A stretch of 64,000 bases of DNA from Alcaligenes sp. SDU_A2 (lineage in GTDB: Bacteria > Pseudomonadota > Gammaproteobacteria > Burkholderiales > Burkholderiaceae_B), in contig NZ_CP151273.1 of the NCBI RefSeq assembly GCF_038237375.1, forward strand, positions 1,984,001 to 2,048,000. The letters run 5' to 3'. Made by a program: the position numbers and the translations under genes. Under the pieces are notes generated by a model, which saw only the letters and a program-made list of their open reading frames with translations, was not told where the DNA came from and ran no database searches. Shown here in pieces: positions 45,149 through 53,302 of the stretch (its first letter is position 1; the number at the start of each line of letters is the position of its first letter).

Positions 45149-45346
45149 GATTCCTTCCTATTGAGTTATATAATTACACCGAATAGTACAGCCCCGTATT
45201 GGATACATGCGTGTATCGTTATTCTTAACACTTTGTTTGTCAACGGCTTTCGGCATGCAAGAAGTGATCACTTATGGAAAGAACTTAATTCGTTGTATTT
45301 TTTAAATAAATAAACCCGTTACGGGATATTCCAATAAAGGTTTTAT
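45149..45346. promoter_or_regulatory. Divergent promoter region of the isonitrile cluster and xre gene, with three palindromes
   Basis: AT-rich 198-base gap. It contains GATACA-TGCG-TGTATC (45202-45217), the perfect 12-base palindrome AAGTGATCACTT (45262-45273), and CCCGT-T-ACGGG (45315-45325) just ahead of the xre ribosome site. These are candidate binding sites for the XRE and TetR regulators. Confidence 0.5.
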
Positions 45347-45616
45347 ATGATGCAAACGATCATTTCTCCCAATACGCAAACCTATCGGGTATTTCGGGAG
45401 CTAATTGTTGATGCTCGTCATGCCGCTCATCTGCGGCAATCAGATTTAGCGTACAAGCTGGGAAAACCGCAGTCTTATGTTTCCAAGTACGAAAGAGGAG
45501 AACGTCGCTTGGATTTCATCGAATTTTTGAACATAGCGACAGCACTAAATTTGGATATTCAGCAGTTTTTAGTTATTTATTCGCAAAAAATTGCGCAAGA
45601 TCGGCTGCCGAAATAA
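45347..45616 (+). CDS. Small XRE-family regulator divergent from the isonitrile cluster
   Basis: 89 residues, almost entirely an HTH_3 fold: Arg-Gln-Ser-Asp-Leu-Ala-Tyr-Lys-Leu-Gly-Lys-Pro-Gln-Ser-Tyr-Val-Ser-Lys-Tyr-Glu with Gly-Glu-Arg-Arg-Leu-Asp (typical for single-domain XRE proteins). AAAGG lies six bases upstream of the ATG. It is divergent from the halogenase gene and is the obvious local regulator. There is no toxin gene next to it. Confidence 0.88.
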   Translation: MMQTIISPNTQTYRVFRELIVDARHAAHLRQSDLAYKLGKPQSYVSKYERGERRLDFIEFLNIATALNLDIQQFLVIYSQKIAQDRLPK

Positions 45617-45644
45617 GGGGGCCACATTATTGTGGCCCCCTTAT
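45613..45644. terminator. Strong bidirectional hairpin after the xre gene
   Basis: Fourteen-base perfect arms (ATAAGGGGGCCACA and TGTGGCCCCCTTAT) around loop TTAT; it begins inside the stop codon of the xre gene. A second dyad TAACGTCA/TGACGTTA follows at 45652-45672. It marks the right end of the AT-rich segment. Confidence 0.7.
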
Positions 45645-45755
45645 AATAAGTTAACGTCATTGATTGACGTTATTGAAGATTGTGGGATGTATGCGAATGC
45701 GGCACGCCGACCATGTGCAGAATGCGCGTACGCAACATACGGAAAACCGTAGGCC

Positions 45756-46214
45756 TTACAACATCATTTTGTAGCCCTTATGGCTGCCGGTGAATCCGAT
45801 GTGTTCGTAAAAGCGATGAGCATCGACTCGTTTCAGGTCCGAAGTCAGTTGCACGATGCGGCACTGGCGGGCACGGCATTGCTCTACCGCCCAAAGAATC
45901 ATTTTGCGGCCCAGCCCGCTGCCGCGCGCGCTTTGCGCGATGCGTACCGATTCAATTTCGCCGCGCCAGGCTCCTTGGTGCGACAAACCAGGCATATAAC
46001 TGATCTGTAATGTTCCGATTACCTCGCCATTGAGTTCAACAACGGCCAGAAACTGATTGGGATCGGCCTGAATTGCCTGAAATGCATGCACATAGCTCGT
46101 GGCCAGGGGCATGCGCGTATCTTCTCGCTGCTGCCCTAGAATATCGTCGGCCAGCATGGCGACAATGGCGGGCAGATCGGCTTGTTCGGCACGGCGGAAA
46201 ATGGGTTCGGACAT
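45756..46214 (-). CDS. GNAT family N-acetyltransferase
   Basis: 152 residues from the ATG at 46214. Acetyl-CoA motif A is Val-Arg-Ile-Ala-Gln-Ser-Ala-Arg-Gly-Ser-Gly-Leu-Gly-Arg (about residue 85), and the end has His-Arg-Phe-Tyr-Glu-His-Ile-Gly-Phe. GC content returns to that of the chromosome. Substrate unknown. Confidence 0.88.
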   Translation of the reverse strand: MSEPIFRRAEQADLPAIVAMLADDILGQQREDTRMPLATSYVHAFQAIQADPNQFLAVVELNGEVIGTLQISYMPGLSHQGAWRGEIESVRIAQSARGSGLGRKMILWAVEQCRARQCRIVQLTSDLKRVDAHRFYEHIGFTGSHKGYKMML

Positions 46215-46296
46215 GATTTCGGGCTCTCCAGTGGGCGTGGGGCTGGGCAAAGCATTGATTATGTCTGAATCCTTGGCATGCCAGCGTACAAGCCCT

Positions 46297-47406
46297 TCAT
46301 GCTGTCGGCATATTGGGCTTTAAGGTTGATTCCTGCTTTTGGCTCTGCTGCCAATACAGCCAGGCTGCCTGCAAGCGCCAGGCACTGGCTGCGCCAGGAG
46401 CGTAGCCCATGATGTGCTCTATTTCCGGCAAGGAGTAACCGCGTTCGATCAAACTTGCGCCAAAGGTATTGCGCAGGCGCTGAGGCGTCATCAGCGTAGA
46501 GCACTTGGTTTGTCCCCATTTGCTGACGATGCGAGCCAAAGTAGCCGGATTCATCTGTGATTGTGGCCGGGCGGCGCTGATTCGCCGGCTACCGGGAAAT
46601 AAACGACTATCTGATGTCCATTGGCTTGCATCGTTCAGCCCGCTGTGTGCCAACCAGGCTCGCAGCATGCTTTCGCACCATAGCGGTATGGCTACATCGC
46701 GGCTGGCCGCCCCGGGAATGGACAGAAACCAGGCACTGTCCCGCCAGTGGGCGTCGGACCCCAGGATGTCCTCTGAATCTTGCGCACTACAGGTCGCCGT
46801 ACGAATTGCCGATGGCGGCAAGACTTCCAATTCGACCGGTCGCAAGCCCGTACCTAGCATGAGTGCCACAATGGCCATATCGCGAAATTCACGCCAACGT
46901 GCCGCCACAGTCATGTCGGTGGCCAATGTCAATATGCGCAATTGCACCTGTAAGGCTTGAATGGTTTCCAGGGCCTGCAGCATGGATAAAAAACGCGTAG
47001 CCTGATTATCGGGAGCTTGTCGCCAATCTTGTTTTAAAGGGTCGTTAATAGCCGGCCCCAGGGCCGGGTTTTCTGCGCGTCCGTCCTGGCGACACAGCTC
47101 CTCGTAAGCGCGCGCAATGACATGTTGATAGCGTTCGCGTTGTGGGCGTCGAACGTGTTCCAGGCTGTTCAAGAAGTCCCGGATGTCCTTTGCCTGTAGA
47201 TGCGTGTAATTTTTTTTGCGTGTGCTTAGATCCTGCAGAAAGCGCCGCCACAAAGTACGGTACAGACGTTGTGTTCCCGGGCGCATAGGCGGACGTTGAT
47301 GTTGCAACCATGTATCGAACAGGGCTTCGGCTTGAATATCCTGGGCCTGTTCGCCCAGAATCGGCAGCTCGAACTGCCCTTCCGCTCTTGTAGACTTTTT
47401 TGTCAT
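46297..47406 (-). CDS. Diverged tyrosine recombinase (integrase-like), catalytic residues incomplete
   Basis: 369 residues. An N-terminal core-binding domain and a catalytic-type domain are recognisable: Leu-Gly-Thr-Gly-Leu-Arg-Pro-Val-Glu-Leu contains the first Arg. The box II region reads Thr-Pro-Gln-Arg-Leu-Arg-Asn-Thr-Phe, so the first His of His-x-x-Arg is replaced by Gln and the following His by Asn. The Gly-His box is Met-Gly-Tyr-Ala-Pro and no clear nucleophile Tyr in the usual Thr-x-x-x-Tyr context follows, although a Tyr occurs in Ala-Trp-Leu-Tyr-Trp. It may be inactive for recombination, or belong to a diverged family. It borders the AT-rich island. Confidence 0.75.
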   Translation of the reverse strand: MTKKSTRAEGQFELPILGEQAQDIQAEALFDTWLQHQRPPMRPGTQRLYRTLWRRFLQDLSTRKKNYTHLQAKDIRDFLNSLEHVRRPQRERYQHVIARAYEELCRQDGRAENPALGPAINDPLKQDWRQAPDNQATRFLSMLQALETIQALQVQLRILTLATDMTVAARWREFRDMAIVALMLGTGLRPVELEVLPPSAIRTATCSAQDSEDILGSDAHWRDSAWFLSIPGAASRDVAIPLWCESMLRAWLAHSGLNDASQWTSDSRLFPGSRRISAARPQSQMNPATLARIVSKWGQTKCSTLMTPQRLRNTFGASLIERGYSLPEIEHIMGYAPGAASAWRLQAAWLYWQQSQKQESTLKPNMPTA

Positions 47407-47756
47407 GGCAGTAAAATCTTTTCCGTTAATTGCATTTTATCATTCTTATACTGTGCAAATACAAAAGCAACCAGGTATTAAAAGAGTCCCTGCTACTGAC
47501 ATGCAGCAGGTTCTTTTTGACTGCAGCAGATTCGCGCCAGGTCGCTCCTATTCTATTGGCACCAGCAATAGATGCTGTTTTTCAGGATAGATGATGAGCA
47601 CCGCCTCTGCCCGTCCTACCCATCAATTTCGTAACTTCTGGATCAGGAAGAAAACAGCTCCATGCAAACCGGTCCGCCGCACTGGGCGGCCGTGGGATGA
47701 GGCGTTCTGTTTCTATCATTTGAGGTCTTTAGTTGAACGCCACATAAGGAATGCAC
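47407..47756. other. Intergenic stretch with small unassigned ORF and hairpin
   Basis: About 350 bases. The hairpin TCTATTG-GCACCAG-CAATAGA is at 47552-47572 and a 57-codon plus-strand frame from 47591 to 47764 is open but has no convincing ribosome site and overlaps the end of the opposite lipoprotein gene. No attachment-site repeat could be proven. Confidence 0.35.
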
Positions 47757-48338
47757 TTACCTGAACAGATTTTGATGCACCCAGCCCTGACTGGTCAGGA
47801 CCAGCAAAGCCTGCCCCGGCACGGCCTGGGCCAAAAATGGCTCCAGCTCCGGGTAGGTCTGCTGCACAGCCGGGTCTCGCAGCCAAGGGGCCGCATCGCG
47901 CACATGATAGGTGTAATTGACCCGGCTGATATTCAGCCCCCCCGTATCGGATGGCTCGGAAAATGACGTAATGCCATCGAGCACCAGGTGCCCCGTACAA
48001 AACGCATCACGCAAGCCCTGGTGTCGGGCATCGCCCCGAACCAGAAAGGGCTGCGCGGCCGATGTCAGTTCGTAGCGCGGCGCATCCGGAGTTCCCACAT
48101 CACGCAACAAACCTGCCGTCGCCAACGCCGCCAGACGCGCCCTGTCCTGAACCACCAACGCCGAATCGTGCTCGGCCTGATATGGATACTGTCGTCCGGG
48201 AATGCCCACGCACATGCCTTGTCTGCTGTCCAGATACGACTGCACGGCCGCGCTGAAATTGGCCTCGCTGGCCTGTTTTACATCCTGGCAGGCTGCCAAC
48301 AGCAGCACCGTCATCACCGCGAAACCCGCTTTTTTCAT
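47757..48338 (-). CDS. Hypothetical lipoprotein
   Basis: 193 residues from the ATG at 48338 (a longer open frame exists upstream). Lipobox Leu-Leu-Leu-Ala-Ala-Cys at about residue 17. Two Cys pairs and a motif Arg-Val-Asn-Tyr-Thr-Tyr-His-Val follow. I recognise no family. The next genes are divergent. Confidence 0.75.
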   Translation of the reverse strand: MKKAGFAVMTVLLLAACQDVKQASEANFSAAVQSYLDSRQGMCVGIPGRQYPYQAEHDSALVVQDRARLAALATAGLLRDVGTPDAPRYELTSAAQPFLVRGDARHQGLRDAFCTGHLVLDGITSFSEPSDTGGLNISRVNYTYHVRDAAPWLRDPAVQQTYPELEPFLAQAVPGQALLVLTSQGWVHQNLFR

Positions 48339-48533
48339 ACTACTTCCTTGACTGCAACGTACACCAGCATACAGTGTAGCCGCCATAGCAAACCCGCCCC
48401 GTAGCCACATGTGACAAGGGTGGCAAGCAAGGATTACCTTCACCATTGCAATACTGCGTTGCAACGCCAGGTCTTTGTCCCAGCTTACAAACAGGTTAAA
48501 GTGCTTGGGCTTCGTAAATGAAAGGCATTATCA

Positions 48534-49103
48534 ATGAGTATCCCTTCTTCCCCCGACGCGGCTGCGCGCTATGGCGTGGTGGCCCGTCTGTTGCACTGGT
48601 TGATGGCTTTGGGCCTGATCGGCATGGTCGTCGTAGGCTATGTCATGAAAACACTGCCCCTCTCGCCGCTGAAACTACAGGTTTATTCCTGGCATAAATG
48701 GATAGGCATCAGCTTGTTGATATTGGTCTTGCTGCGCCTGTTGTGGCGGCTGCTCCACCGCCCCCCTGCCCTGCCCGCTTCGATGTCGCCCGCCATGCGC
48801 GGCCTGGCACACGCCGGTCACGCCGCTTTGTATGTATTGATGGCGGCCATTCCTTTTACTGGCTGGCTGATGAGCTCGGCCAAAGGCTTTCAGACCGTCT
48901 GGTTCGGCATCCTGCCTTTGCCAGATCTCGTGGCCAAGAACAAAGCGCTGGGCGAAACCCTGGTGCAGACCCATATTCTGCTGAACTATGCCTTGATTAC
49001 CCTGGTCGTCCTGCACGTCATGGCGGCCCTTAAACACCACTTTATCGATGGCGACGGTCTGCTGCGCCGTATGACTTTCGCCAACGCCAAGGAGAACGCA
49101 TGA
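48534..49103 (+). CDS. Cytochrome b561 family membrane protein (YceJ-like)
   Basis: 189 residues with four membrane helices and paired His residues (Leu-His-Trp-Leu, Ser-Trp-His-Lys-Trp, His-Ala-Gly-His-Ala, His-Ile-Leu and His-Val) to bind two haems. It moves electrons through the inner membrane, with superoxide or quinol as possible donors. Its stop overlaps the next ATG as ATGA, forming an operon with the YceI genes as in many proteobacteria. Confidence 0.9.
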   Translation: MSIPSSPDAAARYGVVARLLHWLMALGLIGMVVVGYVMKTLPLSPLKLQVYSWHKWIGISLLILVLLRLLWRLLHRPPALPASMSPAMRGLAHAGHAALYVLMAAIPFTGWLMSSAKGFQTVWFGILPLPDLVAKNKALGETLVQTHILLNYALITLVVLHVMAALKHHFIDGDGLLRRMTFANAKENA

Positions 49104-49663
49104 TCAAACCCTTGCACACTGCCCTTTTATCCGGAGCCCTGAGTCTATTGACCGGCCTGTCCGCGCAGGCTGCCGCCTACCAAAGCCTGGATGCCGGCAA
49201 CAGCCGCATCGGCTTTGAATACACACAGATGGGAGTCAAACTGGATGGTCAATTCCGCCAGTTCGAGGGGCATCTGAATTTCGATCCCGCCGCCCTGGAC
49301 AAGTCCAAGGTCGTCCTGAAGGTGGCGCTGAACAGCGTGGACACCGGTTCGCCCGAAGCCGACGACGAACTGCAAGATGTACGCTGGTTCGACATAGACG
49401 CACACCCGCAGGCCACCTTTACCTCTACGGCAATCCGCGAAGTAGCCGCACAGCAATATGAGGTAACCGGCACCTTGCAAATCAAAGGTCGTGAACAAGC
49501 GGCTACGGTTCTGGCCACCCTGAAGCCGAACGGCCAGGCCGCAGTATTTAGTGGTCAATTTCAGATCAAGCGCGGCGACTTCGCCATCGGCGAGGGCTCC
49601 TGGTCCAGCTACGATGTCGTGGCCAACGAAATCACCGTCAATTTCCAGATTCAGGCGCACTGA
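49100..49663 (+). CDS. YceI family periplasmic lipocalin-like protein
   Basis: 187 residues. Signal peptide ends at Ser-Ala-Gln-Ala-Ala. YceI motifs: Ser-Arg-Ile-Gly-Phe-Glu-Tyr-Thr-Gln-Met-Gly-Val, Thr-Gly-Ser-Pro-Glu-Ala-Asp, Ile-Lys-Gly-Arg-Glu. Such proteins bind isoprenoid lipids in the periplasm. It is coupled to the cytochrome b561 gene by a four-base overlap. Confidence 0.9.
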   Translation: MIKPLHTALLSGALSLLTGLSAQAAAYQSLDAGNSRIGFEYTQMGVKLDGQFRQFEGHLNFDPAALDKSKVVLKVALNSVDTGSPEADDELQDVRWFDIDAHPQATFTSTAIREVAAQQYEVTGTLQIKGREQAATVLATLKPNGQAAVFSGQFQIKRGDFAIGEGSWSSYDVVANEITVNFQIQAH

Positions 49664-49702
49664 CGCGCCGGCTCATTTCTCTTGCCCACCAGGAAACACA
49701 CC

Positions 49703-50278
49703 ATGTTCAAAATGTCTTTTATTGCTTTGTCCGCCGCCCTGGCTATGGGCAGCGCCGCCCAGGCCGCTCCCGTGACCTACCAGGTCGAGCCCAGCCATAC
49801 TTTCGTGCGCTTTTCCTACAAGCACCTGGGGCTGAGCACACAGCTGCACCGCTTTGACACGATCCAGGGCACCGTCGTACTGGACCCACAAGCCAAGACC
49901 GGCAAAATCGACATGACCGTGGACACTCGCTCCGTGGACACGGGCTTTCCCGTATTCGACGAACACATCCAGCGCCCCGACCACTTCGACACGGCCAAGT
50001 ACCCCACCGCCACGTTTACGTCCTCGGATATTGTGTTCGACGGCGACAAGCCTGTGGCCGCCAAAGGCGACTTGACCATTAAAGGTATCACCAAGCCAGT
50101 GACGCTGACGATAGACTCGTTTCTGAGCATGCCCAAACATCCCATGCTGGGCAAACCTGCTCTAGGGGCCGATGCACAGACGCAGATCAAGCGTTCGGAC
50201 TTCAATATGGGCGCTAACGTGCCCTACGTGGGCGACGACGTCACCATCAGCATCGCGCTGGAAGCTATCCAGCAGTAA
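49703..50278 (+). CDS. YceI family periplasmic protein (second copy)
   Basis: 191 residues from the ATG at 49703, preceded by AGGAAA. Signal peptide ends at Ala-Ala-Gln-Ala-Ala. It has Pro-Ser-His-Thr-Phe-Val-Arg-Phe-Ser-Tyr, Asp-Thr-Gly-Phe, Ile-Lys-Gly-Ile-Thr-Lys-Pro-Val and Lys-Arg-Ser-Asp-Phe-Asn-Met-Gly, closer to canonical YceI than the preceding copy. Same operon. A duplicated but diverged pair of this kind is frequent. Confidence 0.92.
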   Translation: MFKMSFIALSAALAMGSAAQAAPVTYQVEPSHTFVRFSYKHLGLSTQLHRFDTIQGTVVLDPQAKTGKIDMTVDTRSVDTGFPVFDEHIQRPDHFDTAKYPTATFTSSDIVFDGDKPVAAKGDLTIKGITKPVTLTIDSFLSMPKHPMLGKPALGADAQTQIKRSDFNMGANVPYVGDDVTISIALEAIQQ

Positions 50279-50292
50279 ATGCGGTACGGGCT

Positions 50293-50310
50293 GCCCGCCC
50301 TACGGCGGGC
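50293..50310. terminator. Putative bidirectional terminator between yceI and arsC-like genes
   Basis: Arms GCCCGCC and GGCGGGC with loop CTAC lie between the convergent genes. A second hairpin, ACGACATT-ACAA-AATGTCGT, overlaps the 3' end of the arsC-like gene. No long T run follows. Confidence 0.45.
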
Positions 50311-50317
50311 GACGACA

Positions 50318-50662
50318 TTACAAAATGTCGTTCAAGGCTTCCAGGGGACGCGCCAGCCGCGTCCCCTTTTCTGTGACCACAATAGGCCGATTCAGCAAAA
50401 TCGGATGCGCCTGAATGGCGGCCAGCAGTTCATCATCAGACAGCGCAGGATTATCCAGCCCCAACTCGGTATAGATGGCTTCTTTGGCGCGCATGGCCTG
50501 GCGCACCGACAAGCCGGTGGCAGCGATCAAAGATTGCAGCTCGTCCTTTGACAGTGGTGTTTTCAGATATTCGATAATCTGAGGGTCCAGGCCTTTTTCC
50601 TGCATCAAAGCCAGAGCATTGCGGGAGGTGCTGCATCGGGGGTTATGATAAATTTTGCTCAT
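50318..50662 (-). CDS. ArsC-family (glutaredoxin-dependent) arsenate reductase-like protein
   Basis: 114 residues from the ATG at 50662; a TTG two codons upstream (50668) has AGGAG six bases ahead of it and may be the true start. The active-site loop is Tyr-His-Asn-Pro-Arg-Cys-Ser-Thr-Ser-Arg, and the downstream Arg is present in Leu-Asn-Arg-Pro-Ile. This matches the YfgD/ArsC group. No other ars genes are nearby, so a role in arsenate detoxification is not certain. Confidence 0.9.
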   Translation of the reverse strand: MSKIYHNPRCSTSRNALALMQEKGLDPQIIEYLKTPLSKDELQSLIAATGLSVRQAMRAKEAIYTELGLDNPALSDDELLAAIQAHPILLNRPIVVTEKGTRLARPLEALNDIL

Positions 50663-50767
50663 GTTCAAACCGGGCTCCTATAGGGCTGCGCAAGGCAGGC
50701 TATAGTAGCCCAGCGCCCGCCGGGACGCCAAGATGCCCCGTCGCAAACCCATGCCCAAGGACACAGC

Positions 50768-51466
50768 ATGATAGATCTGTACTACTGGACTACGCCCAAC
50801 GGCCACAAGATCACCTTGTTTCTGGAAGAAGCCGGCTTGCCCTACACCATACACCCGGTCGATATCGGCAAGGGCGAACAGTTCCAGCCTGATTTTCTGC
50901 GCATTTCGCCCAACAACCGTATTCCTGCCATCGTGGATCAACACCCCAAGGATGGCGGCGCTCCCATTTCGCTGTTCGAGTCCGGTGCCATTCTTCAGTA
51001 CCTAGCGGAAAAAACCGGCTTGTTCCTGTCCAGCGACCTGCGTTTGCGCACCCAGACACTACAATGGCTGTATTGGCAGATGGGTGGCCTGGGGCCTATG
51101 GCCGGACAGAATCATCATTTCAATGTCTACGCGCCCGAACCTATCGCCTATGCCATAGATCGCTATGTGCGTGAAACGGCCCGCCTGTATGGCGTGCTGA
51201 ACAAACAACTGAGCGGGCGTGACTTTATCACCGGCGATTACTCTATTGCCGATATGGCCTGCTATCCCTGGATCGTACCGCATGAGCGCCAAGGCCAGGA
51301 TCTGAACGATTTCCCCAACGTAAAACGCTGGTTCGAGCGCATAGCCGCCCGCCCCGCCACCCAGCGCGCCTATGCGCTGGTGCAAGACATCAACCCAGTG
51401 AACGCCGCACACGATGAGCAGGCCCGAAAAATCTTGTTTGGTCAGGATGCCAAGACTGTCCAGTAA
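50768..51466 (+). CDS. Glutathione S-transferase family protein (YfcG-like)
   Basis: 232 residues. The thioredoxin-fold N-domain begins with Thr-Thr-Pro-Asn-Gly-His-Lys and has Asn-Asn-Arg-Ile-Pro-Ala and Phe-Glu-Ser-Gly-Ala-Ile (glutathione-binding); the helical domain includes Ser-Ile-Ala-Asp-Met-Ala-Cys-Tyr-Pro-Trp. This is the Nu-class group with disulfide-bond oxidoreductase activity (YfcG, YghU). Confidence 0.92.
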   Translation: MIDLYYWTTPNGHKITLFLEEAGLPYTIHPVDIGKGEQFQPDFLRISPNNRIPAIVDQHPKDGGAPISLFESGAILQYLAEKTGLFLSSDLRLRTQTLQWLYWQMGGLGPMAGQNHHFNVYAPEPIAYAIDRYVRETARLYGVLNKQLSGRDFITGDYSIADMACYPWIVPHERQGQDLNDFPNVKRWFERIAARPATQRAYALVQDINPVNAAHDEQARKILFGQDAKTVQ

Positions 51467-51479
51467 ACCGGAATCTCCC

Positions 51480-52274
51480 ATGACTTTGAATCGCCTTTAC
51501 CGTTTTGCCGCCCTGCCCCTGGCTGTACTGGCGCTGTCCGCCTGCTCCAGCACGCCCAAGTCGGATATCTCGCTGATCCCCGCCCAAACCGAAGACCAGA
51601 CCCAAAAAGACGGTGTCTTTACCCAGCCGCTGAACTATCAACATATCAAACCAGGCTGCACCGGCGAATGTCCTAGCCTGGAGGTGAAGTCGCTGATTTT
51701 CCCCGGTAATCCTGCCCTGACCAAGCTGGTAGACCAAAGCCTGGCCCAGATGACTATTGTGGGCGACCGCCAACCGGGCTACCGCAGTCTGAAAGAATTC
51801 GAGGACTATTATTGGGCCACGGCCAACAGCAAGGACAAGGTGCAGCTAACGGCGCGCACCCGCTACCGCAACCGCGATTTGACCGTCGTGGAACTGGGTT
51901 CCTGGTTGTATATGACCGGCGCGGCCCACGGCATTGCCGCCAGCCATTTCCTGAACTGGGACAATCGCCTGAACAGGGCGCTTCCCTTGGACCGCCTGCT
52001 GGCTTCCGGCCGCCAGGACGACTTCCAGGCGCTGGTCCGACAAGCCCATGCCGCCTGGGTACAAAGCCAGGCCGATGCCCAACAAGACCTTGCGGGGTGG
52101 AATCGGATGTGGCCCTTCCAACCCGCAAGCAATGCCGCGCTGACTGACAAAGGGCTGCTGATCAAATACAACGCCTACGAAATCGCCCCGTATTCCTTTG
52201 GCCAGCCCGAGCTACTACTGCCCTATACCCAGTTGCGCGGGGTGCTGCGGCCAGAGTATCTGCCTGCGCCCTAA
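51480..52274 (+). CDS. DUF3298/RsiV-like lipoprotein
   Basis: 264 residues from the ATG at 51480, 14 bases after the GST stop. Lipobox Leu-Ser-Ala-Cys. The C-terminal half has Tyr-Met-Thr-Gly-Ala-Ala-His-Gly, the DUF3298 signature, and Ala-Pro-Tyr-Ser-Phe-Gly near the end. RsiV homologues bind lysozyme in Firmicutes; in proteobacteria the function is unknown. Confidence 0.85.
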   Translation: MTLNRLYRFAALPLAVLALSACSSTPKSDISLIPAQTEDQTQKDGVFTQPLNYQHIKPGCTGECPSLEVKSLIFPGNPALTKLVDQSLAQMTIVGDRQPGYRSLKEFEDYYWATANSKDKVQLTARTRYRNRDLTVVELGSWLYMTGAAHGIAASHFLNWDNRLNRALPLDRLLASGRQDDFQALVRQAHAAWVQSQADAQQDLAGWNRMWPFQPASNAALTDKGLLIKYNAYEIAPYSFGQPELLLPYTQLRGVLRPEYLPAP

Positions 52275-52332
52275 TGTCTTTGCCGGATAAGGCAAAAAAA
52301 GCGATATTTTTTATGCCAAGCCACGCATGGCA

Positions 52333-53205
52333 TTAAGGCTCCGCAGGACGATCAAATCGCTCCAAGTCAAAATAACTGCTGTTGCCGCTAGACTTGGGCG
52401 CTTCGGGCGCTACTGGGGCCGGTGCTTCCTTGTCCAGAATCAAGGTATGGACATGGGATGGGTCTTCTTGGGGTGCGGTCTCGGGCACACCAAAGGTCTG
52501 CGCCGCAGCGGCAGGCGAACGGTTCTGGGCAGTCTGACGGGCAGCGACCTGCTCCAGATAGTTGGCCAGCTTGTCGTGATTGGCCGACCGCGCCCAGGAT
52601 GCCGCGCTAAGGCTTTGCGCATTCTGCATGGTCGGATCGGCACCTGCTTGCAACAGCATGTCCACAACCGTTCGATTGCCGGACAAGGCGGCCATCATCA
52701 GCGGGCTGGTGCCATCGGGCGCAGGCGCATTGACGATGGCCTGCTGGGACAACAGGTAGCGTACCGTGTCTTCGCGCCCCTTGGAAGCCGCGTAATGCAG
52801 TGGAGTCCAGCCTACATGATTAATCTGCCCACCGCGCTTTTGCAATTCCTTCAGCCTGTCGGTCTGCCCCATCAGCGCCAGATACATCATGGGTGTCTCG
52901 CGACTGGCGTTCTGGATATTGACATCGGTACGTCGGTTGGCCAGCAAAACCTCGACAACTTTCCAGGACCCGCTGCGCATGGCCAGCATCAAGGACGGAT
53001 TGCCCTTGTCGTCGCGCGCATTGGGATCAGCACCTTGCGCCAGCTCCTGAATCGTGACGTTGGGCCTATCGTTTTCCAGAGCTAAATACCAATTGCGACT
53101 CTCCAGCTCGGGCTGCTGAGCCCAACTTGCGGCAGGCCAAGCCAAGGCGCACACCAAAGCCAATTTCGGGAAAAGCCTAAAATTTAATTTATTGTTATTT
53201 ATCAT
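52333..53205 (-). CDS. Exported ankyrin-repeat protein (second in window)
   Basis: 290 residues from the ATG at 53205. Signal peptide ends at Ala-Ser-Trp-Ala-Gln. Ankyrin repeats cover about residues 45-190 (Gly-Ala-Asp-Pro-Asn-Ala-Arg-Asp, Trp-Thr-Pro-Leu-His-Tyr-Ala-Ala, Gly-Thr-Ser-Pro-Leu-Met-Met-Ala). The last 90 residues are Pro/Ala-rich and probably unfolded. It may contact envelope partners. Confidence 0.88.
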   Translation of the reverse strand: MINNNKLNFRLFPKLALVCALAWPAASWAQQPELESRNWYLALENDRPNVTIQELAQGADPNARDDKGNPSLMLAMRSGSWKVVEVLLANRRTDVNIQNASRETPMMYLALMGQTDRLKELQKRGGQINHVGWTPLHYAASKGREDTVRYLLSQQAIVNAPAPDGTSPLMMAALSGNRTVVDMLLQAGADPTMQNAQSLSAASWARSANHDKLANYLEQVAARQTAQNRSPAAAAQTFGVPETAPQEDPSHVHTLILDKEAPAPVAPEAPKSSGNSSYFDLERFDRPAEP

Positions 53206-53302
53206 ATATATAAATCCATTTATTAAACCAATATCTGGAATAAAGACGACGTGGCGGCATAGTACACAAAGCACTTAAAAAATACTGACTATCCACCTTA
53301 AC

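Noticed and set aside
45347-45616. XRE protein as antitoxin of a toxin-antitoxin pair
   Set aside because: No small toxin-like frame adjoins it on the same strand; a strong hairpin follows immediately.
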